From Thermoproteota archaeon (GTDB lineage: Archaea > Thermoproteota > Methanomethylicia > Nezhaarchaeales > WYZ-LMO8), in assembly GCA_011605835.1 (NCBI GenBank), contig JAAOZJ010000135.1, positions 1 through 6,042 of the forward strand: a stretch of DNA of 6,042 nucleotides, given 5' to 3'. The notes beneath the pieces are model-generated. The model ran no database searches, was not told the origin of the DNA, and saw only the letters and a list, made by a program, of their open reading frames with translations. The translations under genes and the position numbers were made by a program. Below are positions 1 through 5,652 of the stretch, piece by piece (within the stretch, counting starts at the first letter, position 1; the number at the start of each line of letters is the position of its first letter).

Positions 1-1
1 G

Positions 2-1174
2 AGGAAGCTCAAGACCTTCAAGGAGCTCGTCGAGCTCGTGGACTACGGCTTCGAGAAGAACGTGGACTCCTTCACTGGGTTGAAGAGGGATAAGTACCGC
101 GAGTTACGAGGGAGGTTTCCACGACTGCCAAGCCACTACATTCACACTGCTTGCCAGGACGCTTCGACGAGGATTAAGAGCTTCAACAAGCTCAAGAAGA
201 GGGGCTTGGCCAAGTCGGAGAGGCCGGAGGTGAACAGGATCGCCATCTGGCTCGACGACCACTTGTGGAAGCGCGTCGGCTACACGACGATCCTCGTCTC
301 TACCCACGAGGGCTGGATGCCGGTGGAGCTTAGGCCACACAGACAGTTCTGGGAGTACGTGAACTCTGGATGGACTTTGAGGGCACAGCCGAAGATGAGG
401 CTCGAGTACAAGAGAAGGGGGTTGTTGATGTACTTCGTCTTCATGAAGGCTGTAAACATCGATGAGGAGAGGGCCGAGAACGTCGTCTCGGTCGATGTCA
501 ACGAGGACAACGTGACGGTCAAGATCCTCGACAAAGCCTAAATACTTGAGACCAACATCAAGAGGCTCACCCTCGGCTACGCTAAGTACAGGGAGGTTGT
601 TCAGGGCATTAAAGGAAATGGATGCGTTAAGAGGGCTCTCCACGGTAGGGAGCGTAAGAGGAAGAAGGACGTTAGGCTAAAGGTGGCGAAGTTGATCGCG
701 AGCACTGCTAAAGAGCTGAACGCGGTGGTCGTCTTGGAGAAGCTTCCCAGAGAGTGTCCTAAGAACATGATCGAGGGCGTTAAGGACGCTACGTTGAGGC
801 ACAGGATCTACCAAGCTGGCTTTAGGAGCGTGGTGAAGGCAATTGAGGAGAAGTGCTTTGAGAGAGGAGTCCCCGTCGCAAAGGTCGATCCGAAGGGCAC
901 GTCTTCGAGGTGCCCATTCTGTAACTCAAAGCTGATGAGGGGCCATGCCTCGAGGCGCTTGAAGTGCTCGAAGTGTGGAGTGGAGGTGGGCAGGGACGTG
1001 GTGGCCGTCATGAACATCGAGAGAAGGTACTTGACTTACAAGGGGCTCGTGCCGTTAGCCCCGATGCCCTGTGAACCCGCTCTAGAGGTAGCAGTGCTAC
1101 CTATGAGGGAGTGGGCGAGGAGGAAGTCCCTAGGTGCAACGAGTGAAGATAAATTAATGAGGATGAGCATTTAG
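2..1174 (+). pseudogene. tnpB: TnpB (IS200/IS605-family RNA-guided nuclease), 5' partial, interrupted by one in-frame TAA
   Basis: TnpB is the RuvC-type, RNA-guided DNA endonuclease carried by IS200/IS605 elements. The reading frame is open from base 2, so the true start lies left of the window. It stops at TAA 539-541, yet the same frame continues without another stop to TAG 1172-1174. The first part has the archaeal TnpB core (PSHYIHTACQDA near base 128, then WLDDHLW and HRQFWEYVNSGW) and RuvC-I with the Asp of SVDVNEDNVTV (codon 494-496). The second part has RuvC-II VVVLEKLPR (Glu codon 737-739), a zinc ribbon CPFC...CSKC (bases 911-976) and RuvC-III GRDVVAVMNI (Asp codon 995-997). All three catalytic acids are therefore kept. 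The stop sits where a Tyr codon would fit by one substitution. A GTG at 683 could restart the C-terminal half. No tnpA is visible. Either a recently dead copy or a two-piece protein; death by a nonsense mutation is the simpler reading. Confidence 0.9.
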
Positions 1175-1221
1175 GGACAAACGGTTGCTCAGAAACAAAG
1201 TCATGTCGTGGCTCGGTCGAG

Positions 1222-1229
1222 TTAAATAG
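1222..1229 (+). promoter_or_regulatory. TATA box of the YjbQ-family gene
   Basis: TTAAATAG is centred about 26.5 nt before the GTG at 1252, the distance at which archaeal transcription would begin at or next to the start codon. It lies only 47 nt past the tnpB stop, so the right end of the insertion element must lie very close to this promoter. Confidence 0.6.
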
Positions 1230-1251
1230 TCGCAGTGAGCAATAGCTTTAG

Positions 1252-1671
1252 GTGGTCGGGTTGAAGGTCTACTTCGACACCTTAGAAGTCTCGACTTCGA
1301 AGAGGGTGGAGCTCATCAACATAACCAGACAGGTGGAAGAGGCCGTCGGGAAGAGCGGCGTCAAAGACGGCATCTGCTTGGTGTTCGCTCCACATGCCAC
1401 GGCGGCCGTGATAGCTAACGAGGACGAGAGAGGGCTAAAGGAGGACATCGTCGAGTGGCTGGAGGAGAACTTCCCCCACGACGGGAAGTGGAGGCACAAC
1501 TTGGTCGACGATAACGCGTCAGCCCACCTAGCCTCGGCCTTTACCTCCTCGTGCAGAGTGTTCCCAGTAAAAGGCGGAGAGCTCGTCAGGGGGACCTGGC
1601 AGTCCATTTTCCTAGTGGAAATGGATGGGCCGAGGAGGCGCAAGGTCATAGTGGAAGTGCTCGGGGACTAG
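1252..1671 (+). CDS. YjbQ/UPF0047 family protein
   Basis: A 139-residue protein, the normal length for the YjbQ (UPF0047) family, a small cytosolic single-domain fold. An E. coli member has been reported to have weak thiamine-phosphate-synthase-like activity, but the physiological role is unsettled. The family signature is intact: HATAAVIANEDE near residue 48, WRHN and DDNASAHL in the middle, then a basic PVKGGELVRGTWQSIFLVEMDGPR segment (written here in two halves: PVKGGELVRGTW, then QSIFLVEMDGPR), ending in a V-x-V-x-V-x-G strand. The start is uncertain between GTG 1252 and TTG 1261. GTG fits the TATA box 26-27 nt upstream (leaderless). TTG would have AGGTGG (1250-1255) as a ribosome site 5 nt ahead. 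I prefer GTG, because the same promoter geometry recurs at other genes here. It is monocistronic: 252 nt and a new promoter separate it from the next gene. Confidence 0.93.
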   Translation: MVGLKVYFDTLEVSTSKRVELINITRQVEEAVGKSGVKDGICLVFAPHATAAVIANEDERGLKEDIVEWLEENFPHDGKWRHNLVDDNASAHLASAFTSSCRVFPVKGGELVRGTWQSIFLVEMDGPRRRKVIVEVLGD

Positions 1672-1892
1672 CTCGCGGCAAATCTTCGATAATCGTTGGT
1701 GCTACTCGTGGGCTAGTTACGCTGCTAGTCACTTCAAGAGTAACCTCGCCATCGCCACTTGGTTCTTAAGCCTCACGACCCTTTGTTCTCGATCGAGTCT
1801 AGAGCCAGCGACGACCTTTCCTCCTGGCGAATGCCTCAAAGAGCTATCCTCTTCGTGAACCTCTCCCTAAGGAAGCGAAGTGCTCAAATAAC

Positions 1893-1900
1893 CTTTAATT
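1893..1900 (+). promoter_or_regulatory. TATA box of the cyclase-family gene
   Basis: CTTTAATT is centred about 27.5 nt before the GTG at 1924, the only A/T-rich stretch at that distance. This implies a leaderless transcript. The 1672-1892 stretch before it shows no gene I can defend on either strand; the minus strand has only stop-broken fragments. Confidence 0.6.
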
Positions 1901-1923
1901 TCAGCCAGTCGTCTTGGTCTTAG

Positions 1924-2571
1924 GTGGTACACATCAAGGTCGTTGACCTCTCAATGGAGATTAGGACCAATACTCCAGTATTTCAAATCTACCCGATCCC
2001 CATCGTCCACACGTGGACGAATATAAGAGAGCATGGCTTCTACAGCAACCTGCTCGTGCTCGTCGAGCACACGGGAACTCACGTCGACGCCCCAGCACAC
2101 GTCATAGAAGGCGGGGAGACCATAGACTCGATATCCCTCGAGAGGTTCATGGGCGACGGGGTAGTCGTCGACGCCTCAGCCCTCCCCCCTAAGGCCTCGA
2201 TAACTAGGGCCCTCTTAGAGGAAGCCCTGTGCGGGCGCGGCGTTGGCAGGGGATGGGTCGTGCTCATAATGACGGGCTACGACTCCAAGGCCGGGACTCC
2301 ACAATGGTTTGAGCACCCGGGGCTTGACGGAGAAGCCGCCGATTACTTGGTGGAGCTCGGGGTCAACGCCGTAGGCATAGACGCCCCCAGCGTGGACCAC
2401 CCACCATACCCCGCGCACGAGAGGTTATTGAGGCGAGGAATCTTGATATACGAGAACTTGACGAACTTGAGGCCTCTGATCGGTAAGAGGTTCAAGTTCA
2501 TCGGGGTGCCGCTGAGGATAGCGAAGGGCTCCGCCAGCCCCGTGAGGGCCATGGCCTTGCTCGAGGAGTAG
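1924..2571 (+). CDS. Cyclase family / kynurenine-formamidase-like metal-dependent hydrolase
   Basis: A 215-residue protein of the cyclase family (PF04199), which includes bacterial kynurenine formamidase and other metal-dependent amidohydrolases. The metal-binding signature HTGTHVDAPAH is complete at residues 49-59 (bases 2068-2100). The C-terminal half keeps the family pattern GIDAPSVDHPPYPAHERLL (about 151-169), then ILIYENLTNLRPL with the conserved Glu-Asn-Leu at 177-179, and a final GVPLRIAKGSASPVRAMA strand-loop. The length is usual for the family. The N-terminal VVDLSMEIRTNTPVF segment is also typical, which supports the GTG start at 1924 just ahead of it. No other start lies within 10 codons, and a TATA box sits at about -27. 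The substrate cannot be told from sequence: no tryptophan-degradation genes are nearby, so a role in that pathway is not supported. The family is certain, the exact reaction is not. Confidence 0.93.
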   Translation: MVHIKVVDLSMEIRTNTPVFQIYPIPIVHTWTNIREHGFYSNLLVLVEHTGTHVDAPAHVIEGGETIDSISLERFMGDGVVVDASALPPKASITRALLEEALCGRGVGRGWVVLIMTGYDSKAGTPQWFEHPGLDGEAADYLVELGVNAVGIDAPSVDHPPYPAHERLLRRGILIYENLTNLRPLIGKRFKFIGVPLRIAKGSASPVRAMALLEE

Positions 2572-2597
2572 CGCGCAACGATCAAGCTCACAACGTA

Positions 2598-2857
2598 ATG
2601 GGTTGCAGGGTGCGGAGCATTGGACTTAGGGCTCGCGAAAAGTTTGAAATCTCGAAGCGCTACAGCTTCGAAATAAGCGAAGAAGAGGTCATTAAGGCGA
2701 TTCAAAACCCTGAGCGCGTGGACAAGAGAGGCACCCAACATCTCGCAATTAGGGCTATAGACGAGAAGCACGCCTTGAGGGTCGTTTACGAGGAGAGAAG
2801 AGATCGTTTACTGTCATAACCTTCTATCCTGTGAGGAGGAAGCGTTATGGCGTATAA
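2598..2857 (+). pseudogene. DUF4258-like small protein (possible toxin), frameshifted near its C-terminus
   Basis: As written the gene codes for 73 residues, 2598-2819, ending ...VVYEERRDRLLS. The body looks like DUF4258: REKFEISKRY, then a helix FEISEEEVIKAIQNPERV, then strands ending in ALRVVYEERRD. The family normally finishes with a VITFYP-type strand and a basic tail. Exactly that (VITFYPVRRKRYGV) is encoded in the -1 frame from 2813 to a TAA at 2855-2857. One missing base around 2808-2812 explains the break, and the repaired gene would overlap the next start (2847) by 11 nt. The usual N-terminal His-Ala before REKF appears as Arg-Ala. The start is weak: ATG 2598 has no clear ribosome site; GTG 2610 is an alternative. 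It lies 26 nt after the cyclase gene with no TATA box seen, so it is probably read through from there. The toxin role is inferred from size and pairing only. A sequencing error could also explain the frameshift. Confidence 0.65.
2833..2840 (+). promoter_or_regulatory. Shine-Dalgarno site of the DUF2283 gene
   Basis: GAGGAGGA ends 6-7 nt before ATG 2847, a strong site at normal spacing, in contrast to the leaderless genes nearby. It is embedded in the 3' end of the frame-repaired DUF4258 gene, as expected for two cotranscribed, coupled genes. Confidence 0.7.
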
Positions 2858-3059
2858 GATCAAGTACGACGAGAAAGCCGACGTGCTCACAATAGTCCTC
2901 GCCGAAGAGGAGAGGCTCTCCCACGCGGATGGGATCGACGACTTCGTGGTGCACTTCGACGAGGACGGCAGGCTTCTCCTCGTAGAGGTCCTCAGGGCGA
3001 GCAAGGTAATTCCGCTAATGGTGGAGAGCCTAGCCAAGAAGGAGGTCTTGGTGACTTAA
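2847..3059 (+). CDS. DUF2283 family small protein (possible antitoxin partner)
   Basis: A 70-residue protein matching the whole length of DUF2283. It opens with the typical YKIKYDEKADVLTIVL strand (a Y-D-x-x-A-D-x-L-x-I pattern, residues 3-18), continues with an acidic segment, and then VVHFDEDGRLLLVEVLRAS (about 34-52), the family's V-x-x-D-x-D-G-R-L-x-x-x-E-I/V-L-x-A-S signature. No catalytic residues or membrane segment are seen; a small cytosolic beta-rich protein is expected. ATG 2847 is set by a good ribosome site. It directly follows the DUF4258 gene, and I recall these two families being neighbours in other archaea, which suggests a two-gene module. Calling it an antitoxin is inference. 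It is intact although its partner is broken. Confidence 0.87.
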   Translation: MAYKIKYDEKADVLTIVLAEEERLSHADGIDDFVVHFDEDGRLLLVEVLRASKVIPLMVESLAKKEVLVT

Positions 3060-3070
3060 CGTTCGCGCCG

Positions 3071-3078
3071 TTTAAAAG
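3071..3078 (+). promoter_or_regulatory. Orphan TATA-like box
   Basis: TTTAAAAG just after the DUF2283 stop is preceded by GC-rich sequence and looks like the boxes of the other genes here. The nearest start, GTG 3098, is about 24 nt away, slightly too close, and opens only 11 codons before TAA. No gene follows on this strand. It may be the surviving promoter of a lost gene, or a chance A/T run. Confidence 0.25.
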
Positions 3079-3741
3079 CCACAAGAAATGATAACGCGTG
3101 AAGGGCGAGGCCGCACCCAACAATAGCGCTTAACCACGGTGCTGGCGCCCGAGTACGCGATGGAAGAGCTCAATACCTCCGCCTTCTTTAAAAGCTCTTC
3201 AACCAAGCCTAGGCCAAGCCTCACGGTAGCCTCTTCGACGACGCAGAGATCCCAGTAACCCCATACACGTTTATCTCCAGAGCATCGAAGACTCTATCGA
3301 GCACCACCTCGACGCCGAGCGCCTCCTCTAGCCTCCATGTAGTGAAGCTTCTCGCCTCCTCCTTAAGGCTGAGAGTGGCCCTCTCCACCGTCGTCTTCAC
3401 GCCTCTAACCTCTTCCCACAGCCTGTGTTGATCCTCTCTTAATGCCTTGACCTCCTCCCAAAGCTTGCCGACGTTCTCCCACAGCTCGTTGGCATTTTCC
3501 CACATCTTTTGCTGGCTCTCCCAGAACTTGTTCATGTTCTCCCACAGCTAGTCTTGGCCCTCTCTTAGCTTCTTCATCTCCTCTAACAGCTTCTCGACGT
3601 TCTTCTCGACGGCTTCGAGCCTCGTCAACGTCTCCGACAATCCCAAGTACCCTACTACGGCAAATCGAAACTCCTTGTCCTTTCGAGCAGTTCGAGAAAC
3701 TGCCTCTTCAACCTCGCTGAGCGCTCAGCGAAGGCAATCAC
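3072..3741 (-). pseudogene. Decayed LWE-heptad coiled-coil / PD-(D/E)XK-like protein (DUF3782-type)
   Basis: Reading leftward from GTG 3739-3741, the pieces join into one archaeal protein type: an N-terminal helix (IAFAERSARLKRQFLELLER), then FRFAVVGYLGLSE, then a long coiled coil built of seven-residue LWEEVKA/LWENVGK units, then LEINVYGVTG and, after a frame change, DLCVVEEATVRLGLGLVEELL. The last part matches the start of the PD-(D/E)XK nuclease-like domain that such proteins carry. Lesions: a missing base near 3679-3684 (ERTRSF instead of ERDKEFRF), a TAG at 3548-3550 where GQDRLW is expected, and a missing base near 3249-3253. Recognisable similarity ends near 3162; the frame then runs through unrelated sequence to TAA at 3072-3074, so the rest of the nuclease domain is gone. 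The largest intact piece is 3221-3535 (104 residues). The family name is from memory and less certain than the decay itself. It faces the DUF2283 gene tail to tail. Confidence 0.75.
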
Positions 3742-3763
3742 CTCATCTAATTTTGCAAGGTAA

Positions 3764-3773
3764 CTATTTTAAG
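3764..3773 (-). promoter_or_regulatory. TATA box of the decayed LWE-heptad gene
   Basis: On the minus strand CTTAAAATAG is centred 27-28 nt before GTG 3741, the same geometry as the promoters of the intact genes. It fixes the start of the dead gene even though no similarity search was possible. The 282 nt between this gene and the next (3742-4023) hold only weak ORFs. Confidence 0.5.
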
Positions 3774-3967
3774 CTAGCGCCATAAATCATGAGTACCTTT
3801 AAACGCACGTTGGCGGCACGTGCAGGAGCTGTTGACAGGAGCACGCAATTGGCGAGTTCATTGCCATTAAGCGGACCTCTCAAAAGGCCTAGCTCTACAA
3901 CGCTTGAGCTCCCTATGGCTGAACATGGCGTCACAGCAGTCCAAAGGCCCTCACGCCAGCTCTAAGG

Positions 3968-4016
3968 ATGGTCGAGAATGACTAAAAGGGCAAGCTCTTA
4001 GGTCTTAGGCGACCAT
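3968..4016. repeat. Short inverted repeat plus a 7-bp tandem duplication after the transglutaminase-like gene
   Basis: ATGGTCG (3968-3974) is exactly inverted as CGACCAT (4010-4016). Between them TCTTAGG is present twice head to tail (3996-4009). On the minus strand this follows the stop of the transglutaminase-like gene by about 8 nt and includes a CCCTTTTAG run, so it could take part in ending that transcript. A 7-bp match could also be chance. Confidence 0.35.
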
Positions 4017-4023
4017 GAAAACC

Positions 4024-5103
4024 CTAACTCAAGGCCCGTGCGACTTCCTCTACAGACCCCTTCGCGACCACGGAGGGGCTCCCGTCTAGCTTGACGTCCC
4101 ACAGCTCCACGTATTTGATGCCTCCCTCCGACGCCCAATGGCTCGAGTACCTCTGGAGCTCCTCGAGAGCTGGCCTCGACGTTATCCTGCCGTACTGAGA
4201 CGTCAGGTAGCGCCCCGCGGGGTCTATTATGCAGACCCTCCCTCCCTGGACCGGCATGAACACAGCCATGTGCCCGCTCCCGCTCCCGAACTCCACGTAG
4301 GCCAAGTAGAGCGCGTACTCCGCCCCGTATACCTCCCTCATGTAGTACTTGATCATGGCGTAGATCAAGACGGCTTGGTCCTCGCAGTCGCCCTGCCTTA
4401 TCCTCAGCGTCAGCTCCGGGGACTGGACGTAGTTCTGGCACTCGACGCACCTCACCTCGTAAACGTAGGCGCGATCGCCGAGAGTCACCGTCGAGCTCAC
4501 GTACCAGACGGGCACGTCCACGTCGTAGGCGTACCTAACGTTCGACGCCACGTAGTCGTACATCCTCTGAATGGAGCCCCAGACGTCCGACTTAGAGACG
4601 CCAGCGTCCGAGACGGCTGGCGCGGCTGCCCTCACGGCCTCGCTGTTCAGGACCCTCGGCATTGCGTCCCTGAGTAGGGCGTACGAGTTCGCCTTGCGAA
4701 TCACGTAGGTGATCGTCTCGTTGAGCTTGGCGCTCAGCTCGAGCAACGACTCGTAGTCCGACCTCAAGCTGGAGTACCTCGACATCAGCGCGTCGTAGCC
4801 CCGCTTGAGGGAGGAGTACTGCTCCTCGAGCTTCGAGTAGCTGTCCCGCAAGAGAGAGTATTGATCGCTCAACCTCTCATGCTCCGCTCGGAGGTCGGAG
4901 AACCGCGAGGACAGGGCCTCGTAGTCGCCCTTGAGCCTTGAGTAGTTGAGGGACAGACTCTCGTAGCTCCTCTGGAGCTCCGCGTATCGAGAGGATAAGA
5001 CGTCATAGTCGTGGTGAAGCTGAAAAGCGTGCACTGCGAGGAGGGCCACGCAGGCAGCCGTCACCATCAAAGCCGCGGAGGTTCGAGTTAGCTTCACCTC
5101 CAT
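4024..5103 (-). CDS. Membrane-anchored transglutaminase-like (cysteine protease-fold) protein with a long coiled coil
   Basis: A 359-residue protein with, in order: a short basic N-terminus; one membrane segment at residues 8-27 (a signal anchor, no clear cleavage site); a coiled-coil stalk at about 33-123; and a transglutaminase-like domain. The catalytic triad is visible: Cys240 in QGDCEDQA, His278 in GSGHMAVF and Asp294 in IIDPAG. A CVEC pair lies at 219-222. Archaeal members of this fold are thought to be peptidases or cross-linkers; the stalk would hold the domain outside the cell. An upstream ATG at 5154 would add 17 residues (MWPSRNPFNNWG...). I reject it because that stretch contains the likely TATA box (5127-5134), 27-28 nt before ATG 5103, and looks like translated promoter. 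The frame is intact, with no damage. It is transcribed alone, divergently from the secreted-protein gene at 5656. The domain call is firm; the substrate is unknown. Confidence 0.88.
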   Translation of the reverse strand: MEVKLTRTSAALMVTAACVALLAVHAFQLHHDYDVLSSRYAELQRSYESLSLNYSRLKGDYEALSSRFSDLRAEHERLSDQYSLLRDSYSKLEEQYSSLKRGYDALMSRYSSLRSDYESLLELSAKLNETITYVIRKANSYALLRDAMPRVLNSEAVRAAAPAVSDAGVSKSDVWGSIQRMYDYVASNVRYAYDVDVPVWYVSSTVTLGDRAYVYEVRCVECQNYVQSPELTLRIRQGDCEDQAVLIYAMIKYYMREVYGAEYALYLAYVEFGSGSGHMAVFMPVQGGRVCIIDPAGRYLTSQYGRITSRPALEELQRYSSHWASEGGIKYVELWDVKLDGSPSVVAKGSVEEVARALS

Positions 5104-5126
5104 CCCCGTCTCAACACTTCCCCAAT

Positions 5127-5134
5127 TGTTAAAA
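5127..5134 (-). promoter_or_regulatory. TATA box that places the transglutaminase-like gene start at 5103
   Basis: On the minus strand TTTTAACA is centred 27-28 nt before ATG 5103, so the message would begin at that ATG. A second TATA-like run, CTTATAGG (5191-5198, minus), could serve the longer ATG-5154 form, but it is about 41 nt from that ATG and fits less well. Confidence 0.55.
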
Positions 5135-5432
5135 GGGTTTCTCGAAGGCCACATACCGTTCTCTCGGCCAACTTGTCGGGCTAGATGAAGCCTATAAGGG
5201 CCTAAGGGCCGCCCATGTAGTTTTCAGACAGTAAAGCTCTGATTTTCAATGCAAGCGATTACAAATCGAGCTTCGACCATCACGTCTTCAGGCGCGCCTT
5301 GAGCAATCCTCCTTCGCGGGCTCTTGGCCTCCCTGCTTGAGCCTTAACTTATGACTTCCACGGCTTTGTCGGAGTCCTCGCAGGCGAAAATGGCTGTCCG
5401 CCATGGGCTTGCATCAGGCATAGGTCCCTTCT

Positions 5433-5573
5433 ACTTTTTAGAGCGGCTAGGGGGACAACAGGTTTTCAATCGAGCATTGAAAAACCCTCCACGAGGCAAG
5501 GCGAACACGCCCCCCTCTGGCGAGCGATGCCCTTGGGCACGCGAGCTAGATGACAAGGGTAGCTCTAAAAAGT
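5433..5573. repeat. 12-bp perfect inverted repeat enclosing a hairpin
   Basis: ACTTTTTAGAGC (5433-5444) is exactly inverted as GCTCTAAAAAGT (5562-5573), with 117 nt between the arms. The enclosed segment contains the strong stem at 5461-5486. A perfect 12-bp match this close is unlikely by chance in one window of this size. No flanking target duplication or transposase was seen. Confidence 0.6.
5461..5486. repeat. Strong hairpin (stem of 10 bp with one bulged A, 5-nt loop)
   Basis: GGTTTTCAAT (5461-5470), loop CGAGC, then ATTGAAAAACC (5476-5486). The stem has a single extra A on the right arm. A similar GATTTTCAATGC occurs at 5241-5252. It is not followed by a T run on the plus strand, so it does not look like a terminator in that direction. 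Confidence 0.65.
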
Positions 5574-5598
5574 CGAGCGCGGGGCGGGGCTCAGAACA

Positions 5599-5606
5599 CT
5601 TAAAAC
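5599..5606 (+). promoter_or_regulatory. TATA box of the secreted-protein gene
   Basis: CTTAAAAC would start transcription near 5629-5630, leaving a leader of about 26 nt before ATG 5656. A leader fits the good ribosome site that follows. The G/C-rich stretch before it (5577-5590) sets the box off clearly. Confidence 0.5.
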
Positions 5607-5645
5607 CTTCCCGCGGGCAACACTAGCAACGCAGTTCGGTTAGTT

Positions 5646-5652
5646 AGGTGAT
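5646..5652 (+). promoter_or_regulatory. Shine-Dalgarno site of the secreted-protein gene
   Basis: AGGTGAT matches the complement of the archaeal 16S rRNA 3' end over seven bases and ends 3 nt before ATG 5656. It selects that ATG over the out-of-frame ATG at 5651. Confidence 0.6.

Noticed and set aside
1672..1900. Minus-strand fragment reading EERSSLALDSIENKGS then stop (about 1760-1825)
   Set aside because: Looks faintly like the end of a coding sequence, but is flanked by stops in frame and matches nothing I recognise. It may be a gene remnant, too weak to annotate.
3764..3966. Overlapping small frames on both strands between the decayed gene and the transglutaminase-like gene (plus-strand ATG 3789-3965, 58 residues; minus-strand frame 3764-3966)
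   Set aside because: Neither resembles a known protein, neither has a well-placed promoter plus ribosome site, and the minus frame ends over the TATA box of the decayed gene. The minus frame reads slightly more protein-like, but not enough to call.
4138..4677. Plus-strand 179-codon frame opposite the transglutaminase-like gene
   Set aside because: A shadow frame: Arg/His/Pro/Val-rich translation of the antisense strand of a gene with a clear catalytic triad.
5104..5154. Longer N-terminus of the transglutaminase-like protein from ATG 5154
   Set aside because: The extra 17 codons cover the TATA box that fits ATG 5103, and the membrane anchor is complete without them.
5241..5486. CRISPR array
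   Set aside because: Only three short, irregularly spaced and differently oriented copies of an 8-base core; no repeat-spacer periodicity.
5351..5626. Plus-strand 91-codon frame in the large intergenic gap
   Set aside because: Low-complexity Ser/Pro/Gly/Lys composition, no family pattern, no ribosome site, and it overlaps the inverted repeats and the TATA box of the next gene.
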